From NCBI GenBank assembly GCA_963931865.1, contig OZ007517.1:6957707-7021706 (forward strand): a DNA stretch of 64,000 bases, read 5' to 3'. Positions 1-11,907 of the stretch are shown in pieces (position 1 is the first letter of the stretch; the number at the start of each line of letters is the position of its first letter). The notes under the pieces were generated by a model, which did not search any database, was not told where the DNA came from, and was given only the letters and a program-made list of their open reading frames with translations. The position numbers were made by a program, and so were the translations under genes. The stretch comes from Axinella damicornis. Lineage: Eukaryota > Porifera > Demospongiae > Axinellida > Axinellidae.

Positions 1-2789
1 TTTCACGAATTGCTTATTTTCGTTGAGAAAAGATTTGCAGATTTGCCAGTTCCCTACACCCACTATTGCCACTAATGCTATAATGTGACTTGGTGGTCTG
101 AGAATAAGAACAAGATAAGAACGGGATCGAGAAGATGAGGGAGTCCATAGCGAACGCTGTCATGCCACGTTCGGCAGCTCTCTTTGCTATCTGCGCCTTC
201 TGTTTGGGAGTGAAGTAGTTGTATGTCACCTGCTTGCATAGGTACAGGTTCGTCCACCCTGCCAATGCTGGATAGATCTATTGCTACTACCTGTGTCATC
301 AAATTTTGACAGCCGTGATGGTCGAAAGAGGTACAGCCGTCCATACTGGACCATCCAGCTTTGGTAAAATGGAATGAGTATGCTGGAAAAAAGCGAACAG
401 GGCCATCATCAGTACTCGGCATGTTGCGGTGTCTGTTTCCGATACCTGGTCACCACAGAAACACGAATGTTTTCTCCCACCAAAGAAACCTGCTATACGG
501 TATAGTAGTGATGTACAAATTGACCCATAAACTACACCTGTGCCCATGACATGATTGCACTAATCACCTTGGCTACACGTAACCACAACCGCTGGACTTA
601 CTATTTGTAACATCTGCCAAGTGCTGGGATAGGCCTACAAAAAAGGTTTCATACAAGTTTTGGGAGGGATATTGGGAACCTGATACCCAAAAGCATGTGG
701 TCTAGTTACTGGTCCAATAATATCATGTGCAATGTATAGAAGGCCATGCTTTCACCATGACTCATGATCAACAGGACGTGAGGGTAAGTTTCTGCCCCTT
801 GAGCAGTAACAAGTTAGGTCACGCCTTTCTGTGTGCAAAGACTTAACTCACTGTCCAGTTCCCGTAAGAGGATAGGATCCAATGAGCTGCTGGAGCATCT
901 TCCACAGAGGTATTCTGCAATACCTTTGGAGGATTCATCGTTGACGTACAGGGATGCGAGCAAAATTCATTCTTGGAATAGGACCAACCTTTTCCTCATT
1001 CTCAGCTTCCAATCTGCACAGGCTGCAAATGATTATCAGTCAGACTGACAGTAGAATGTTAACATTGTGAGAGGAAAAAAGAATTTCTACGGTAATTCAA
1101 CCTACCGAAGTTGGGTTGCCTCCATCCCCATACCTAAACCCACCTCCTGCCTTTTGTCTATCCAATAAAAATATATTATTTATCCTTTTTGTCCAAACAA
1201 GGCACATTGTCATAGCTATAGCTGAACACGACTCTTCCATAAACAACATGAAAGTGTGTTCTACACTCTAGATAGCTGCTACTTAACGTACTGGGTTCAT
1301 ACATAGCTGCAGCACCAGATCCAGCAAGGGATTATCTCTAGGGGTTAAGAATTTTATAAAGTGTACATGTGGGCACACAAAATGCGCATTCACATATTGT
1401 GTGTATCTACTCATGCTTGCACGAGGTACACACATCATTCACACACACCAGTTGTGAAAACTGGGAATTAAGCAGACCCACCATACACACCACGTCTCTC
1501 AATGTAATGTGTACCACACCCCTTTCTTTATCAATATGCTGGCACAGTATGCAGAATATTGAATATGATGCCAGTGGTGTGTAGGCCTGAGATAATTATG
1601 CCTCAACTTGTAGCTATCATTCTATTCCATAATTCTTTCAAAATCTTGCTATTATTCCCAAAACTCTTGCTATTATTCTCATATTATTCTCAAAAAATAA
1701 CTTTAAATTCAACGCTTGTTATACTGCAATGTTAGGGAACATTCAACATAGTCTTGAGTGATCATGAGCAAAGATTGCACCTGAGGTACCGGCAAATCAG
1801 AGTCCTCGGACAACACTGTCAACAAATCAACTACAATATCCGTGCTAGTAACCGTAGTCTCTCGAAAATACGCCCACCCCCCTTTTTCGCGACAGGTCAT
1901 TTATTATTCGAAAGTACGCCCGCCATTATTACCATTGAGGATGGAGTTTGATATTCAATATCTTATGGTCATCAGTCGTCCAGTTACCGTGGTTACGTAC
2001 ACACCACTAGGCCTGAGATAATTATGCCTTGAGAATAGTAGCAAAGGTAAAGAATTGAGAATAATTCTAGAATAATGGCAAGCTTTTGCATGCGGAAGTA
2101 AGGGGTGTAGCGCAAATTGACTTCCAGTTTGCTGCACACAGATACTTGCCAGCCACGAATTGTAGTCACTCCCCAATAAGCGCTGAATGCAACATAGTCA
2201 CTGCCTTAAGCAGTGGTTGCGGTTAGTCTTCGAGTAGCTAAGTATACAGGTGTGTATATGCAAACCTTGTGACAGGGAAGTACAAATGTAGACAAGATTT
2301 GCTAGCTAACAGCTCTTGGGATCGGATTCAACATACTGTATTGCGAAAAATTAGCTAGGCATTAAACCTTCGCTGTGACGCATTATTTCTCAACTATCTG
2401 CCAGTCTGGACTTCAAGGGTGTGCTTTTGGTTGCTACTTTCTGTTTTGTGTGTGTCTGAGGAGACTATATACGCCATTGTATTTTTTCTGCCTTGTCTCT
2501 CTATTTGTTGATCTTTTTGTGTAGCTATTGGGGGTTATTTGATTGAACTTCGACAGTGGCGTTGCAAATGAAGCCATAGTTGTTGAGTGGGGAGTTTCAA
2601 ACCAAACAGCAGCATTTTATGCTCACGATCCTTCGCTTTTCAGTTCAGAGGCACTTGAAGCCATAGTTGTTGAGTGGGTGGTTTCAAGCACCTCTACGAC
2701 TTCAAAGTTGTGAAAAGCTATGGGGTCGTGCACTGCTCATTGTGTGATAACCGTCGTGAGAACTAGCCTGTCTAAAGACAGAAAAAGAA
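1..2789. other. Intergenic region with a small transposase-like fragment
   Basis: No complete gene is seen. On the minus strand near 14-265 a short open stretch contains YFTPKQKAQIAKRAAERG, which resembles the N-terminal helix-turn-helix start of transposase-like proteins in invertebrate genomes; this is a weak match. Two copies of the 19-mer GGCCTGAGATAATTATGCC occur at about 1586 and 2010, and a third lies at about 10155. They look like ends of an undescribed repeat. Tracts of ATTATTC are common at 1620-1700. The rest shows nothing I can support. Confidence 0.35.
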
Positions 2790-3140
2790 AAAAGATTTTT
2801 TGTGGGTTTCATGTTGGCAACTTTATGGTGTGGTACTTTGTGATGCTTTTTCGAACACTTGGGAGTCTTCTTGGGCAGGAAAACACTCAAAGATGAATGG
2901 CAAGTTGTTAAACTCTTGACCGTTTTCGAGATTTTGAAAGAAATTTTTTTATGATAGATAAGGCACAAAATAGTGTCTGTGAAGTATGAAATGAACACAA
3001 CATATGTAACACAATATATGAACACAATTACACCAACACTGATCAATCAATCAATCCAGGTAGATAAAGGTTCATTGTGCTGTTGATCGGTTCATATGTG
3101 CATCATGAGGTATCGCTGGGTGCAAGGTTCTTGGTGATGC

Positions 3141-4557
3141 TCAGTGCTTGTGACCCCTTTTGATGTGCTTCTTGAGGTAGTTGGATGTGGTGAATATCTT
3201 GCCACAGATTTCACATTTATGGGGAATCTGTTGGTGAATCCTGAAATGCTCAGGAAGATACCTTTTGGGGAATGACCTCCCACACCACTGGCACATGTAT
3301 TTTTGGGGGCTGGTTTCGTAAAGCTCTGATGCCTTTATCCCTTTCGCAATTTCTGTCACGGTTCCAGCTTCAGTGGATGCAGCTATGCCCGGTACAGCAG
3401 TGTCTTCTGGTTTACACGAGTCATCACTTACTGATGGCTTCTCTCCTGTGTGTATCCTAAGATGACGTCTAAGAGTGCTACTTTTTCCAAAGCACTTGTG
3501 ACAGAACTCACACTGGAATGGCTTCTCTCCTGTGTGGACTCGTTGGTGTGATTGGCGATTTGCATACTGGGTGAACCTCTTGGGGCAGAACTCACACTGG
3601 AATGGCTTTTCACCTGTGTGTATCCTAAGGTGACATTTAAGATTGTAACTCTTTCCAAAGTGCTTGTGGCAGAACTTGCACTGGAATGGCTTCTCTTGTG
3701 TGTGGACACTGTGGTGTGATTTCAAATGGTCAAGTCGCTTGAAGCTCTTGGGGCAGAACTCACACTTGAATGGTTTTTCTCCAGTGTGTATCTTAAGGTG
3801 ATGGCAAAGAGTGCCACTTTGTCTAAAGCACTTGTAACAGAACTCACACTGGAATGGCTTCTCTCCTGTGTGGACTCGGTGGTGTGATTGGAGATGTTGA
3901 AAAAGGGTGAACCTCTTGGGGCAGAATTCACACAGGAATGGTTTTTCGCCTGTGTGTATCCTAAGATGACGTTTAAGATGGTAACTTTGTACAAAGCGCT
4001 TGTGGCAGAACTCACACTGGAATGGCTTCTCTCCTGTGTGGACACGTTCGTGTGGTTTCAAATGGTCAGGTCGCTTGAAGCTCTTGGGGCAGAACTCACA
4101 TTTGAATGGCTTCTCTCCTGTGTGGACTCTGTGGAGGGATTGCATACATCTTAGTTAGACTTCATACTGCTGATTGTGCAATAGGAAAGCCATGGCATAT
4201 GACAATTCGACCAGACTCTCTCCATGTGAGAGAACCTGGCCCTCGAGATTACCCCCCCCCCCCCCACTTCTAAACTCCAGGACACATCTAGTTACTCTAT
4301 GGTAGTGGTACTTACTTTGGTTTGGGTTCTGCTGTGTCACCTTCTGCTGGAAGTGCTCTCTTCCGTCTGTTGCTCTTTTCTAATCCACCAATCACTCGTA
4401 TGCCACTTGCACTCTCTTCTATACATGTAGGTTCGCTTGAACTGGAAATGGAAACCGCTCTTCGCCCACGCTCCTTGCCATTGGCCCGCTCCTTCATGCT
4501 CTTGCTGCATACTTGTTGGGGACCATCTGGAGTTTCATCAGTTCCACCGTGACCCAT
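3141..4557 (-). CDS. Poly-C2H2 zinc-finger protein, inverted-copy A (two exons)
   Basis: Predicted nuclear DNA-binding protein of about 409 aa. Exon 1 is 4557-4316 (start MGHGGTDETPDGPQQ, a Ser/Glu/Lys-rich region ending AEPKPK) and exon 2 is 4128-3141. The donor GTAAGT (from 4315) and the acceptor CCTCCACAG (to 4129) join in phase (2 nt + 1 nt), giving [13 protein letters not shown]. Eight canonical fingers (CxxC-x12-HxxxH) follow with TGEKPF linkers, then an acidic linker ([16 protein letters not shown]) and two C-terminal fingers starting [10 protein letters not shown] and HKCEICGKIF. Compared with copy B it lacks three C-terminal fingers between KASEL and YMCQW, which suggests an internal deletion. 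The splice model is inference. The finger motifs are read directly. No orthologue is recognised, and no KRAB or BTB domain is visible. Confidence 0.85.
4252..4265. repeat. Poly-C run (14) in the zinc-finger intron
   Basis: This homopolymer lies in the intron of zinc-finger copy A. The same intron position in copy B holds a 22-base run of the complementary base (21712-21733). The tract therefore predates the duplication and has changed length since. Confidence 0.9.
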
Positions 4558-4726
4558 GATGATGGCACTATCGGCTAGAGAAAGGAATGAAAAAAGTAGG
4601 ACAATGGTTAATTGTACATGCTAAAATAGGATTTCACATGCGCAACATTGATCGACTTCTGTGCATAATTATGGCATTCCAGCATTTAAATATGCACAGT
4701 CATATTTTGGGATGCAAAAATTTAGT

Positions 4727-4728
<2 letters not shown>

Positions 4729-4768
<40 letters not shown>
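4729..4768. repeat. Poly-G run (40)
   Basis: Forty consecutive G bases directly abut the left end of the MITE at 4769-5168. Another 18-base G run (5169-5186) abuts its right end, so the element appears to have inserted into a long G tract. Confidence 0.95.
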
Positions 4769-4769
<1 letters not shown>

Positions 4770-5168
4770 AGCCTCGCACCCAGGCCATCACGCGGAACGC
4801 GGAAGAGGGCCTGGTGACACTTGGCAAAATTCCCGTATGTGCTGAGCTCAGCAGTCTTGATTTCGGGTAGGCGAATCACGTTCGTCCATTGCCAACTAAT
4901 GTGTAGTAATTACATTCCTCACCCCGTGAAAAGTGTAGGCGTTTGATAAAACCGCTGTTCTAGCCTTCAAGATTCACCTCTGGTCGCTCCTTGGCAAGGA
5001 CTCGCTACTTAGCCATCGCCAACAGCTACCTTCCGCGTGATTTCGAATGTATCCAAGTAAGGAATGTAATCGATTACGCAGTTATGCTGACTGTGCACAT
5101 ACAGGAATTTTGCCATGTGTCACCAGGCCCTCTTCCGCGTTCCGTGTGAGGGCCTGGGTACGAGGCTA
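4769..5168. mobile_element. TAGCCTCG-family MITE, 400 bp, inserted in a poly-G tract
   Basis: Terminal inverted repeats begin TAGCCTCGCACCCAGGCC and end with the complement of TAGCCTCGTACCCAGGCC. Matching arms (about 80 bp) continue inward through CGCGGAACGCGGAAGAGG and CACCAGGCCC. Both sides are pure G, so any 9-bp target duplication would be GGGGGGGGG. The duplicated right arm lacks this insertion. No coding capacity is seen. Confidence 0.8.
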
Positions 5169-5345
5169 GGGGGGGGGGGGGGGGGGCTAAATACAGTGTG
5201 GGGTGCTAACTTCCAACATATTGGTGGGGTGCTAGATTCTGAGTAATGCACATTGTGGGCTGCTAAAATTACTGCCGTGGGGTGCTGCCCTTAAATATGG
5301 GACCTCGGACCATGGTAATTCAGTAAGTCAGGGAGCTGATGTGTA

Positions 5346-5700
5346 TATGTAATTGGGGCGAGCCTGAGCGAGCCCCACATAGTCGTGCTCTTCAGGATGT
5401 CCGTCCGTCCAGATGTCCAGATGGTGTCCGTCCAACGTCCGGTGTGTTTAGCGTATGACCGTATATCCAAGTGGAAAATCGTAATGTTGCGCCGCCCGCC
5501 TGCGTGCTGAATTAATCCGGACAACACGCGTACAAGTCGCCTTGCATAATTCACGACAGTACCGGATAGAGCCTGCTATGTTTTACGCTGGTACTACAAA
5601 CTACGTACTACAGACTTGTTGAGAGCTGCAGAGGTCAGCTGGAGGGATAGATTCTCTCGGCAACTTGGGGTAAGTACTCCTCTCAGGTACAGTGTAGCGG
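5346..5700. other. Repeat-like insert specific to the left arm
   Basis: A GGCGAGCC motif at 5357 recurs at 6064. Between them are short CCGTCC-rich repeats (5400-5440) and nothing coding. The matching place in the right arm lacks this block, so it looks like an insertion of unknown class. Confidence 0.4.
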
Positions 5701-5801
5701 CCTCGTTCCTAGTCCCACGCCCAGCTTTTCATTGCTTGCCGTACGTCGCTTGCAGTACGGCAAGCGACGAAAAGCTAGGCGTGGGACTAGGAATGAGGCT
5801 A
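5699..5801. mobile_element. TAGCCTCG-family MITE (about 103 bp)
   Basis: Foldback arms run from GGCCTCGTTCCTAGTCCCAC to the complementary right end, ending ATGAGGCTA. The centre contains GCCGTACGTCGCTTGCAGTA, which resembles the middle of the members at 12072, 26678 and 39809. The left terminus is imperfect and no clear target duplication is visible. Confidence 0.65.
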
Positions 5802-5960
5802 CCAAGAACTTGAAACTGTAGACCGTCAATGTGATGAATGACAATTGGCTACATCGCAAACCCCACCCACAGCTTCCCTTATAAGCTGCGCCGCGCCGCC
5901 CGGGCCTCCCAGGCCCAGCCTATGATCACTCTGAGAATGATTATTGACGTGCAGTACGTC

Positions 5961-6044
5961 TAGCCTCATTCCCAGGCCTTCCACACCTCTACATACTGGA
6001 AGCGATCAAAAGCTGGAGGTGTGGAAGGCCTGGGAACGAGGCTA
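5961..6044. mobile_element. TAGCCTCG-family MITE, 84 bp, 9-bp TSD
   Basis: Starts TAGCCTCATTCCCAGGCC and ends GGCCTGGGAACGAGGCTA. Internal arms (TTCCACACCTC / GAGGTGTGGAA) extend the hairpin. It is flanked by perfect direct repeats CAGTACGTC at 5952-5960 and 6045-6053. Confidence 0.9.
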
Positions 6045-6208
6045 CAGTACGTCACGTTTATCAGGCGAGCCCCACAATGCCCTGCATTCTCCTAGTAGCA
6101 TGGCTTGCAGTGTAATTTGGGATACATTGCATGAGCAACGGATTCAGGAAGGTGATACATTGCACGAGGTGAAGCTGAAGTACTGCAAGCAACAAACGCT
6201 GGGGTCAG

Positions 6209-6284
6209 TAGCCTCATTCCCAGGCAGATTTATCTCGTAGCCGTGGACGAAACAAAATCTGGGCGGAGGCCTGGGAATGAGGCT
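6209..6284. mobile_element. TAGCCTCA-family MITE (about 76 bp), shared by both arms
   Basis: Starts TAGCCTCATTCCCAGGC and ends GCCTGGGAATGAGGCTA, with an internal GATTTATCTCGTAGCC / AAATCTGGGCGGAGG pairing. A decayed version sits at the corresponding place in the right arm (about 20822-20895), so this insertion predates the inverted duplication. Confidence 0.75.
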
Positions 6285-8135
6285 AAGGGTGAGAATGCCT
6301 GGAACGAGGCTAGGTAATTAGTGATTCAAATAGGTTATTAGCTATGATATTATGTGGTAATTAAGTGATAGTGGAAGCAGAGGAGTGGAAATGCAGGTGT
6401 GTCCCAGGCCCATACCATTTTCGGTTGCATGAAGAATGTGTAGCAGAGGAGGTTGGCCACTTGCAATACGTCACAAGTAATTATTGACTTTCTGTCATGC
6501 CCAGTTGGCAATCGTTGAACGTGCTTTGCAAAATCGACGAGACGGCACTGAACCTCCACTCAAGCCTCGCAGGCCAGATGTTTGCGGCGCGCGTGGGGAC
6601 CATCTGGCCCGGGAGACTACTTCCACTCGTTTCTGCCATGGCGCAGCTGAATCTTGAAGGGCTCGGCCTTTTATAACGACAACAGATGCCTACGCTTCCC
6701 TACGAGTCAATATTCCAGTTGATTGAGCCGGGGTGCGATGGTGAAACTGTCAAAACAATGTCTATGGAAAGTACTGTACTTAACATACATTATGTAATCC
6801 ATAGTATCGGATTTCACGTGACTTTAATGAGACCTGACTCCTCTGAATGTGTAGGGCCTGGTATGTTTCCTCATGTGTGTGACGTCAAGGATAGAAAGTA
6901 GGACTTCATAATAATTTTGACCTATATATGAGCAGAACCCTCAGGAAACTACTGTACTTTTACTAAACCTTGCAACAACTGAGCACAGAGCGTTGAGCGA
7001 CGAGTGAAAAGCGTTTTACTTTGATGTGGCCTAGGCGGCTGCGGTTTCCCGCCTAAAACTCGCTATGAATAACATTTCACGGTACGGTAGCCAGAAGCGC
7101 AAGTTTTTGCGGTAACTTTGGACCTACGACTGTGGCACTGTGCTAGTCTGACAACTACACTGTGGAATTACCAGAGACGGCCGGGGAGGAGACGGAGCCT
7201 CCTGTATCCATGGAGCCACCAACCACGCTCCACACGCACAACGTGTAGCTAGCTAGCTAGAACTTCGGGCTATTGGCAGCTATTTCTCGAAACGCTGGTA
7301 TACACCACGCCATCGGAGGTCTTCGTCATAGGCCGAACGTCAACCTGGCTCGCAGTTTGTAGTCCCTTCTGCCATCGTGAAACGGGCAAAAACGCAACGG
7401 AAATCGACTGTAGAGCAGCTGCGTGATTTGGAAGCAGACGACTTCCGGTTATTAAACGGATTTGCGGTTTAACAGATTTCACTTCAAAATTTGCAAGTCT
7501 TGCTAAAAGTACAGTAATTACTTTATGAAGTATTGAAGCTATTCTTGTACCAATATCCTGGGTCATCCAATATCCTGGGTCATCCAATATCTACCGGTAT
7601 GATACTGTACTCACCTCAATTCCTGAGTGAGTCTGGAAAAAGAGGCTGGCATGCATGCTGGTTCAAAATGGTGACAGCGCATGCGCAGGATGTTCAACAA
7701 TGCATGACGACAAAACCACCGTCCATGCACGGAGACACGGTTTGGAACCGCGGCTTGAAGAGGGCAAAGTTCACTTCATTTTAGCTGCTAGTGAAGACTT
7801 AGTTGGTCACTAGTCCATGTAGTCTGAAGGCCATCTACGTTTTGAGAAGGACTATATATCCCCAGAGAATCGGCACGTGCGTATGGGGTCATGAAGTGAC
7901 TACTTTCGACCGTCGATGATGGTCCTGGCTGATATATTAAATTTACCAGGTTGGCCTAGTATACCTTATTTGTACTAGAGTTAAACTCATAAACACTGAG
8001 TAACTCGTGTCATCTCTCCCATGAAACACTTTCAAGAGACGGGATTTTTAGCAGGAATCAAAAGAAACCATTTTGTTTAATGAACTCGTGAGAATGTGTG
8101 GCAGCACTGCACTGACAGGGAAGAGAGCTGGCAGT

Positions 8136-8387
8136 TGTTTGGCCAGCGGTCCAAGATCAAAGGCAGATACAGGAAGTTGACGTTGGGCTACATTCCAATG
8201 CATAATTAACGCAGAGATGACTTTTCCACAGGCTAGCTCCAGCCTAGCCAGCAACAACAGAAACGCTTCTTAGTGTAGAGACACCTTTCTGCTGTCCACA
8301 TAATTATCTACTTTAGATCCCGGGCTGAGAAAGCCTAGGAATACATTTCTGCATATTGTGCCTCATGCCAACTACATGCGTACATGT
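8136..8387. other. Intergenic spacer just beyond the left arm
   Basis: No gene or clear repeat is recognised before the CAGGGGCGG element at 8388. Confidence 0.4.
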
Positions 8388-8727
8388 CAGGGGCGGCAGC
8401 GGCATAGGACGGGTGGTACGGCCCACAATCGTAGCGCACTGCCGAAGGCGCTCTCTGTGTTTGCAGAAGTGCGAAGCGCCGATCTGCCGCGCTTTGCGTG
8501 GAAAAAATTTTTCGCATGTATTTTTAGCGATGAGGAAGCGCTCTCATAGCATCCAAACGGCCGTTTTGGGAAAGAAAAGACCTTGGCTGGTGTGGAGTAT
8601 CAATGGTAGGCCCAGAACTAGGACGAGAAACAGATGCCATTGCCGAGTCTGTGTTATTAATTATCAGGTCGGCTTGAAAAGTGGTCCGGCCAAAGCCGGA
8701 CCAGCTGGACCGGCGGCGCCGCCACTG
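8388..8727. mobile_element. Non-autonomous hAT-like element, 340 bp, 5-bp TSD
   Basis: Starts CAGGGGCGGCAGCGGCATAG and ends GGCGGCGCCGCCACTG, so the ends are imperfect inverted repeats. It is flanked by CATGT on both sides (8383-8387 and 8728-8732). The interior has GCGTGGAAAAAATTTTTCGC, which recurs in the elements at 20041 and 56422. No transposase is seen. The hAT assignment rests on the termini. Confidence 0.65.
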
Positions 8728-9082
8728 CATGTTGCCTGTCCACGTGCATGCAAGTGTAGTGAGTTTGAGTGGAGCTAAGGTGTAAAAATGTCCGCTATGC
8801 TCACTGTTCAACTCTGCTCTAGCTTTTGCAAGAGCTTCAACTCTGCTCTAGCTTTTGCAAGAGCTGCGTGTTCGTACCCTAGCCTCCTTCCCATCTTTCA
8901 TTACCTTCAGTGTGTGGAATTTTCAATATACACTCACTGTTCAACTTTGTCCATGGGAATCCTTTGTCTAACATGAGGCCATCATATCCCACTGTCTGAA
9001 GCTTTAATGTTCATTCCTCAATGTTTGTATGTGATCACGTATTTCCATTATGATACCACCCAAGGGTATAATAATTTCATAT

Positions 9083-9188
9083 CCCCCCCCCCCCAGTGTC
9101 AGTGGGAGTGGCTAAAGGGAGAAACCGGGTGGAGAGTAGTGCTGGAGAGCTGATGGAGACTTTCCAGTTGGGGGGGGGGGGGGGGGGG
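9083..9188. repeat. Facing poly-C (12) and poly-G (19) runs
   Basis: A C run at 9083-9094 and a G run at 9170-9188 lie 75 bp apart and could pair with each other. The spacer shows nothing else recognisable. Confidence 0.8.
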
Positions 9189-9270
9189 ATAATGTCCATC
9201 ACATTTCAGCAATATCTTGTTCGTGTGTGGAAGAGCCTGGGAATGATAATTAGAGCACCTGTGACCTTCA

Positions 9271-9346
9271 AGAGCACCTGATGACATCATCTTCATAAAG
9301 GTGATGTCATGAACTCTTGGTATTGAAGATGATGTCATCATGTGCT
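9271..9346. mobile_element. Small foldback element with TGATGTCATC arms
   Basis: The left arm AGAGCACCTGATGACATCAT with CTTCA pairs with TGAAGATGATGTCATCATGTGCT. The same terminal motif forms the hairpin at 59594-59668, so this is probably a second MITE family. Each arm contains a CRE-like TGATGTCATC. Confidence 0.55.
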
Positions 9347-9439
9347 ATTCATAATATCCCTCCCTCACCAAACCCATCCCTCACCTCCACGCTCCCTTGC
9401 TTCACTTCCACACTCCTTCAAATCTGTAGTAATGCGTGG

Positions 9440-10035
9440 CAATACAGCAGCAATACATGTAGTTATTAGCTTCGCTTGCTCAGCTACTTCCCCCTCGTTT
9501 GCCTACATGAGCAATCCGGCGCCAGACAGCTCTCTGTGCAGAGCTGCTGATCCCCGACTGCATCCGCTTCACTGACTGCTGCTCCCCGTTTACGTCCGCT
9601 TCATGTTAATTGCTCCCCGATTGCGTCCGCTTCAACTGCTGCTCCCTGTTTGTGTCTGCTTCAGCTGCTGCTCCCCGATTGCGTCCGCTTCAGCTGCTGT
9701 TTGCCACTTGCATCCGCTTCAATACTCAACTGCTCCCCGATTGTGTCCGCTTTGGTTGCTGCTCCCGGATCCCCGATTGTGTCCGCTTCGACTGCCCCTC
9801 AAGCGCTCCCCGATTTGCATGCATCAGGATCCGCTTGTAGCCCCAGCTGGATTCCAGCCCATGCCCGGGCCCATGCATTGCCAACGTCCTCAAACATTCT
9901 TGGCGGAGTTCGAGATTCAGTTAATTGAAGTACGAACGTCGCGCATCACTAGTCTAGTCCCGCCTCACGAACATCCCACTTTCGTCACGCACAGACAGGC
10001 ACACACACACACGTTAAAATCTTAATGTATTGATA
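9440..10035 (+). repeat. Interspersed repeat with an internal ~26-bp minisatellite (copy 1)
   Basis: Tandem variants of CCCCGATTGCGTCCGCTTCA plus GCTGCTG run from about 9545 to 9838. The flanks include a short GCTTCGCTTGCTCAGCTACT motif at the left and a CACACACACACGTTAAAATC end at the right. The reverse complement of much of the unit, including the ATTTTAACGTGTGTG end, occurs at 14560-14965. A truncated third copy is at 58040-58165. The open frames across it come from repeat periodicity and are not genes. Confidence 0.75.
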
Positions 10036-10239
10036 GCAAGGAGAACTCGAATACAGACACAGCACAGAATAGCTAGCTATATTCTGGTTGGAAGCACAAC
10101 ACTAAAGACAGTAGAGGTCACACCAAAACCACGGACATGTACCAGGCAGTGCTAGGCCTGAGATAATTATGCCAGAAGATTTTTCAGCATTTGCCAAAGA
10201 ATTGCCTAGAATAGCACAGACATGAATAGCTATGTCCCT

Positions 10240-11907
10240 GATTCACTCAGTGTGTTGTGTGTGGCTGCAGTCGATCGGAGGCTTTGCATTGTCTGGTGGG
10301 ATAAGGACGAGGTTGGATAGCGTGGGCAGGGTGTTGCTGGTCCTCATCAATTTCAATGGCCTGATATGGCATGGAAGGATCATCATGCAGCCCACTGAGT
10401 TCCACGGGCTCCCCTGATGTGGGGCCCAAGTTGCTTGTTTCAAATCGTGTGACCGGTGTGACTGGTTTCAGGCAGTTGAAGTGAACCACGAGTCTTTGTC
10501 GTCTGCGTGTTCTATGCTGCATGTCACATCAGATGAGACTTTCCATGGTCCTGTCCATGGATGGTGAAACTTTTTGGAGATGAATGCTCATCTGGTGGAA
10601 TCATGCTCGAGTGTAGCCAGACCAGTTTGCTTTGTTGGAAGGCTTTGCCATGTATTTTGCTTTGCCACGTATTTTTTCGTCATACAGTTGTTTCTGCTTT
10701 TCTAACTGAGTCCCCTTGTTTTTCCTCACACAGCAGTAAGCCTCCTCTAGTGAGTCACGGAGTTGCACAGCATATGCTGCCGGTGAAGTCTGGCCTGGTT
10801 TATCAGTGTTGAGCATGTAGTTGGTAAACTTGTCGCAGGCACACGTGGTCGCCAGAGCTGCTTTTTCAATCTGCACATAGCGGCGCTCATGTCTCTGTCA
10901 TCAAACATGGACGCACTCCTTTGCAGCAAGACAGCTCCAAGTCCATGACTGGAAGCGTCAGCGGAGATCTTTGCATCTGCCTCCGGGTCGTACAGGCTGA
11001 GTATGGTCAGCTTTACCAGTTCTGCCTTGACGTCAGCAAATGTTCGCGGAGGACACTCTTATTCAGAGGCTTGAGGTCGACACAGATTCGGATAGCTCCA
11101 CCCTTCTTAGGACAACCATTCCTGCACACCACGGTGTTGGTTCATCCACTTTGGAGATGACTCCGATGGACTGACTCCTTGTTGAACTCTTCCTGGACTC
11201 GTGGTCGCAGTGGGAGGGCGGGGTAGAGAGGGCATAGGGTTTGGCATCAGGTTTGAGTTTGATTCGTATTCTTCACCCAGGTTTCCAAGCCCTTGGAAAA
11301 TTGATGGAAATTCCTCCTCTACATTGGGCCTGGTTTCAGAAGTGGTGTCCACTCTGGCAGCAAGGTTCAGGGCTGTAATGGCTGGTAATCCCAAAGGTTT
11401 GTTTTCAGTCCATTCACCACGTACACCGTCTGAACAGCTGTCTTGTTCTGGTGAGCAAACTTCCCCTTGAACTGTCCGACTGCCTTTAGGGGTTGACTTG
11501 ATGGCCCATACAGAGTTTTGTCTGGCAAAACAAGTTTCTGCTTGCTGGTTGCTGGTGGGTTAGCTCCGAGATCGCTGTCACTTTAGCACCCAGTGTCCAG
11601 CTTGAAGACTGTTTCATGTCCACACAGCTTTAGCTTGGCAAACCATGAGGACTCTTGGGTGGACAACACTGTATCCAGAAAGGCTGTGTCCAGGTGACTC
11701 TCACTTGACAGTTCTGAGACATTTGATGCCAACGACGAGTCTGTCTCTGATCATCTCGTCTGTCATGTCACAATTGTCGGCAAGCTTATATAGCTCCATG
11801 ATGTATTGTTCCACCTGCTCCCCGTCTAGTTGGTTTCGCCAATTGAAACGGGCTCTCTCATAAAACCCCATTCTTTCGCACTTTAAAGAAGGCATTGAAT
11901 CTGCCAA
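10240..11907 (-). pseudogene. Decayed Ty3/gypsy retrotransposon (gag, protease, RT, RNase H, integrase fragments)
   Basis: Read on the minus strand, pieces appear in the standard gypsy order but in shifting frames. At 11907-11700 is a gag segment (FNWRNQLDGEQVEQYI, LTDEMIRDRLVVGI). At about 11620-11300 is a protease region with FKLDTGC, broken by a stop, then LVLPDKTLYGPSS. At 11230-11030 is an RT start with IRICVDLKPLNKSV. At about 10990-10910 is RNase H-like DASSHGLGAVLLQ. At 10876-10601 is integrase-tail EKQKQLYDEKIRGK. At 10522-10247 is a C-terminal piece with RLVVHFNCLKP. The zinc knuckle, most of RT and the integrase core are missing. No LTRs were found. This is a dead, internally deleted copy. 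Confidence 0.8.

Larger units (their letters stand above)
2790..8135 (-). repeat. Left arm of a large inverted segmental duplication
   Basis: The reverse complement of this stretch matches 19230-23415 in many blocks: sequence downstream of the zinc-finger stop codon (2800-3140), both zinc-finger exons, the poly-C run in the intron, the upstream flank (4560-4725, 5190-5345), and blocks at 6080-6240, 6350-6440, 6940-6970, 7540-7800 and 7980-8130. Arm-specific insertions interrupt it, including the 400-bp MITE at 4769-5168 and a block at about 5350-6070. The matches are clearly diverged, so the duplication is not recent. The arms point away from each other with about 11 kb between them. Confidence 0.85.

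Noticed and set aside
3428..4045. Ser/Thr-rich open frames over the zinc-finger exons in other phases
   Set aside because: Shadow frames of the tandem finger repeat. Cys/His spacing supports only the chosen frame.
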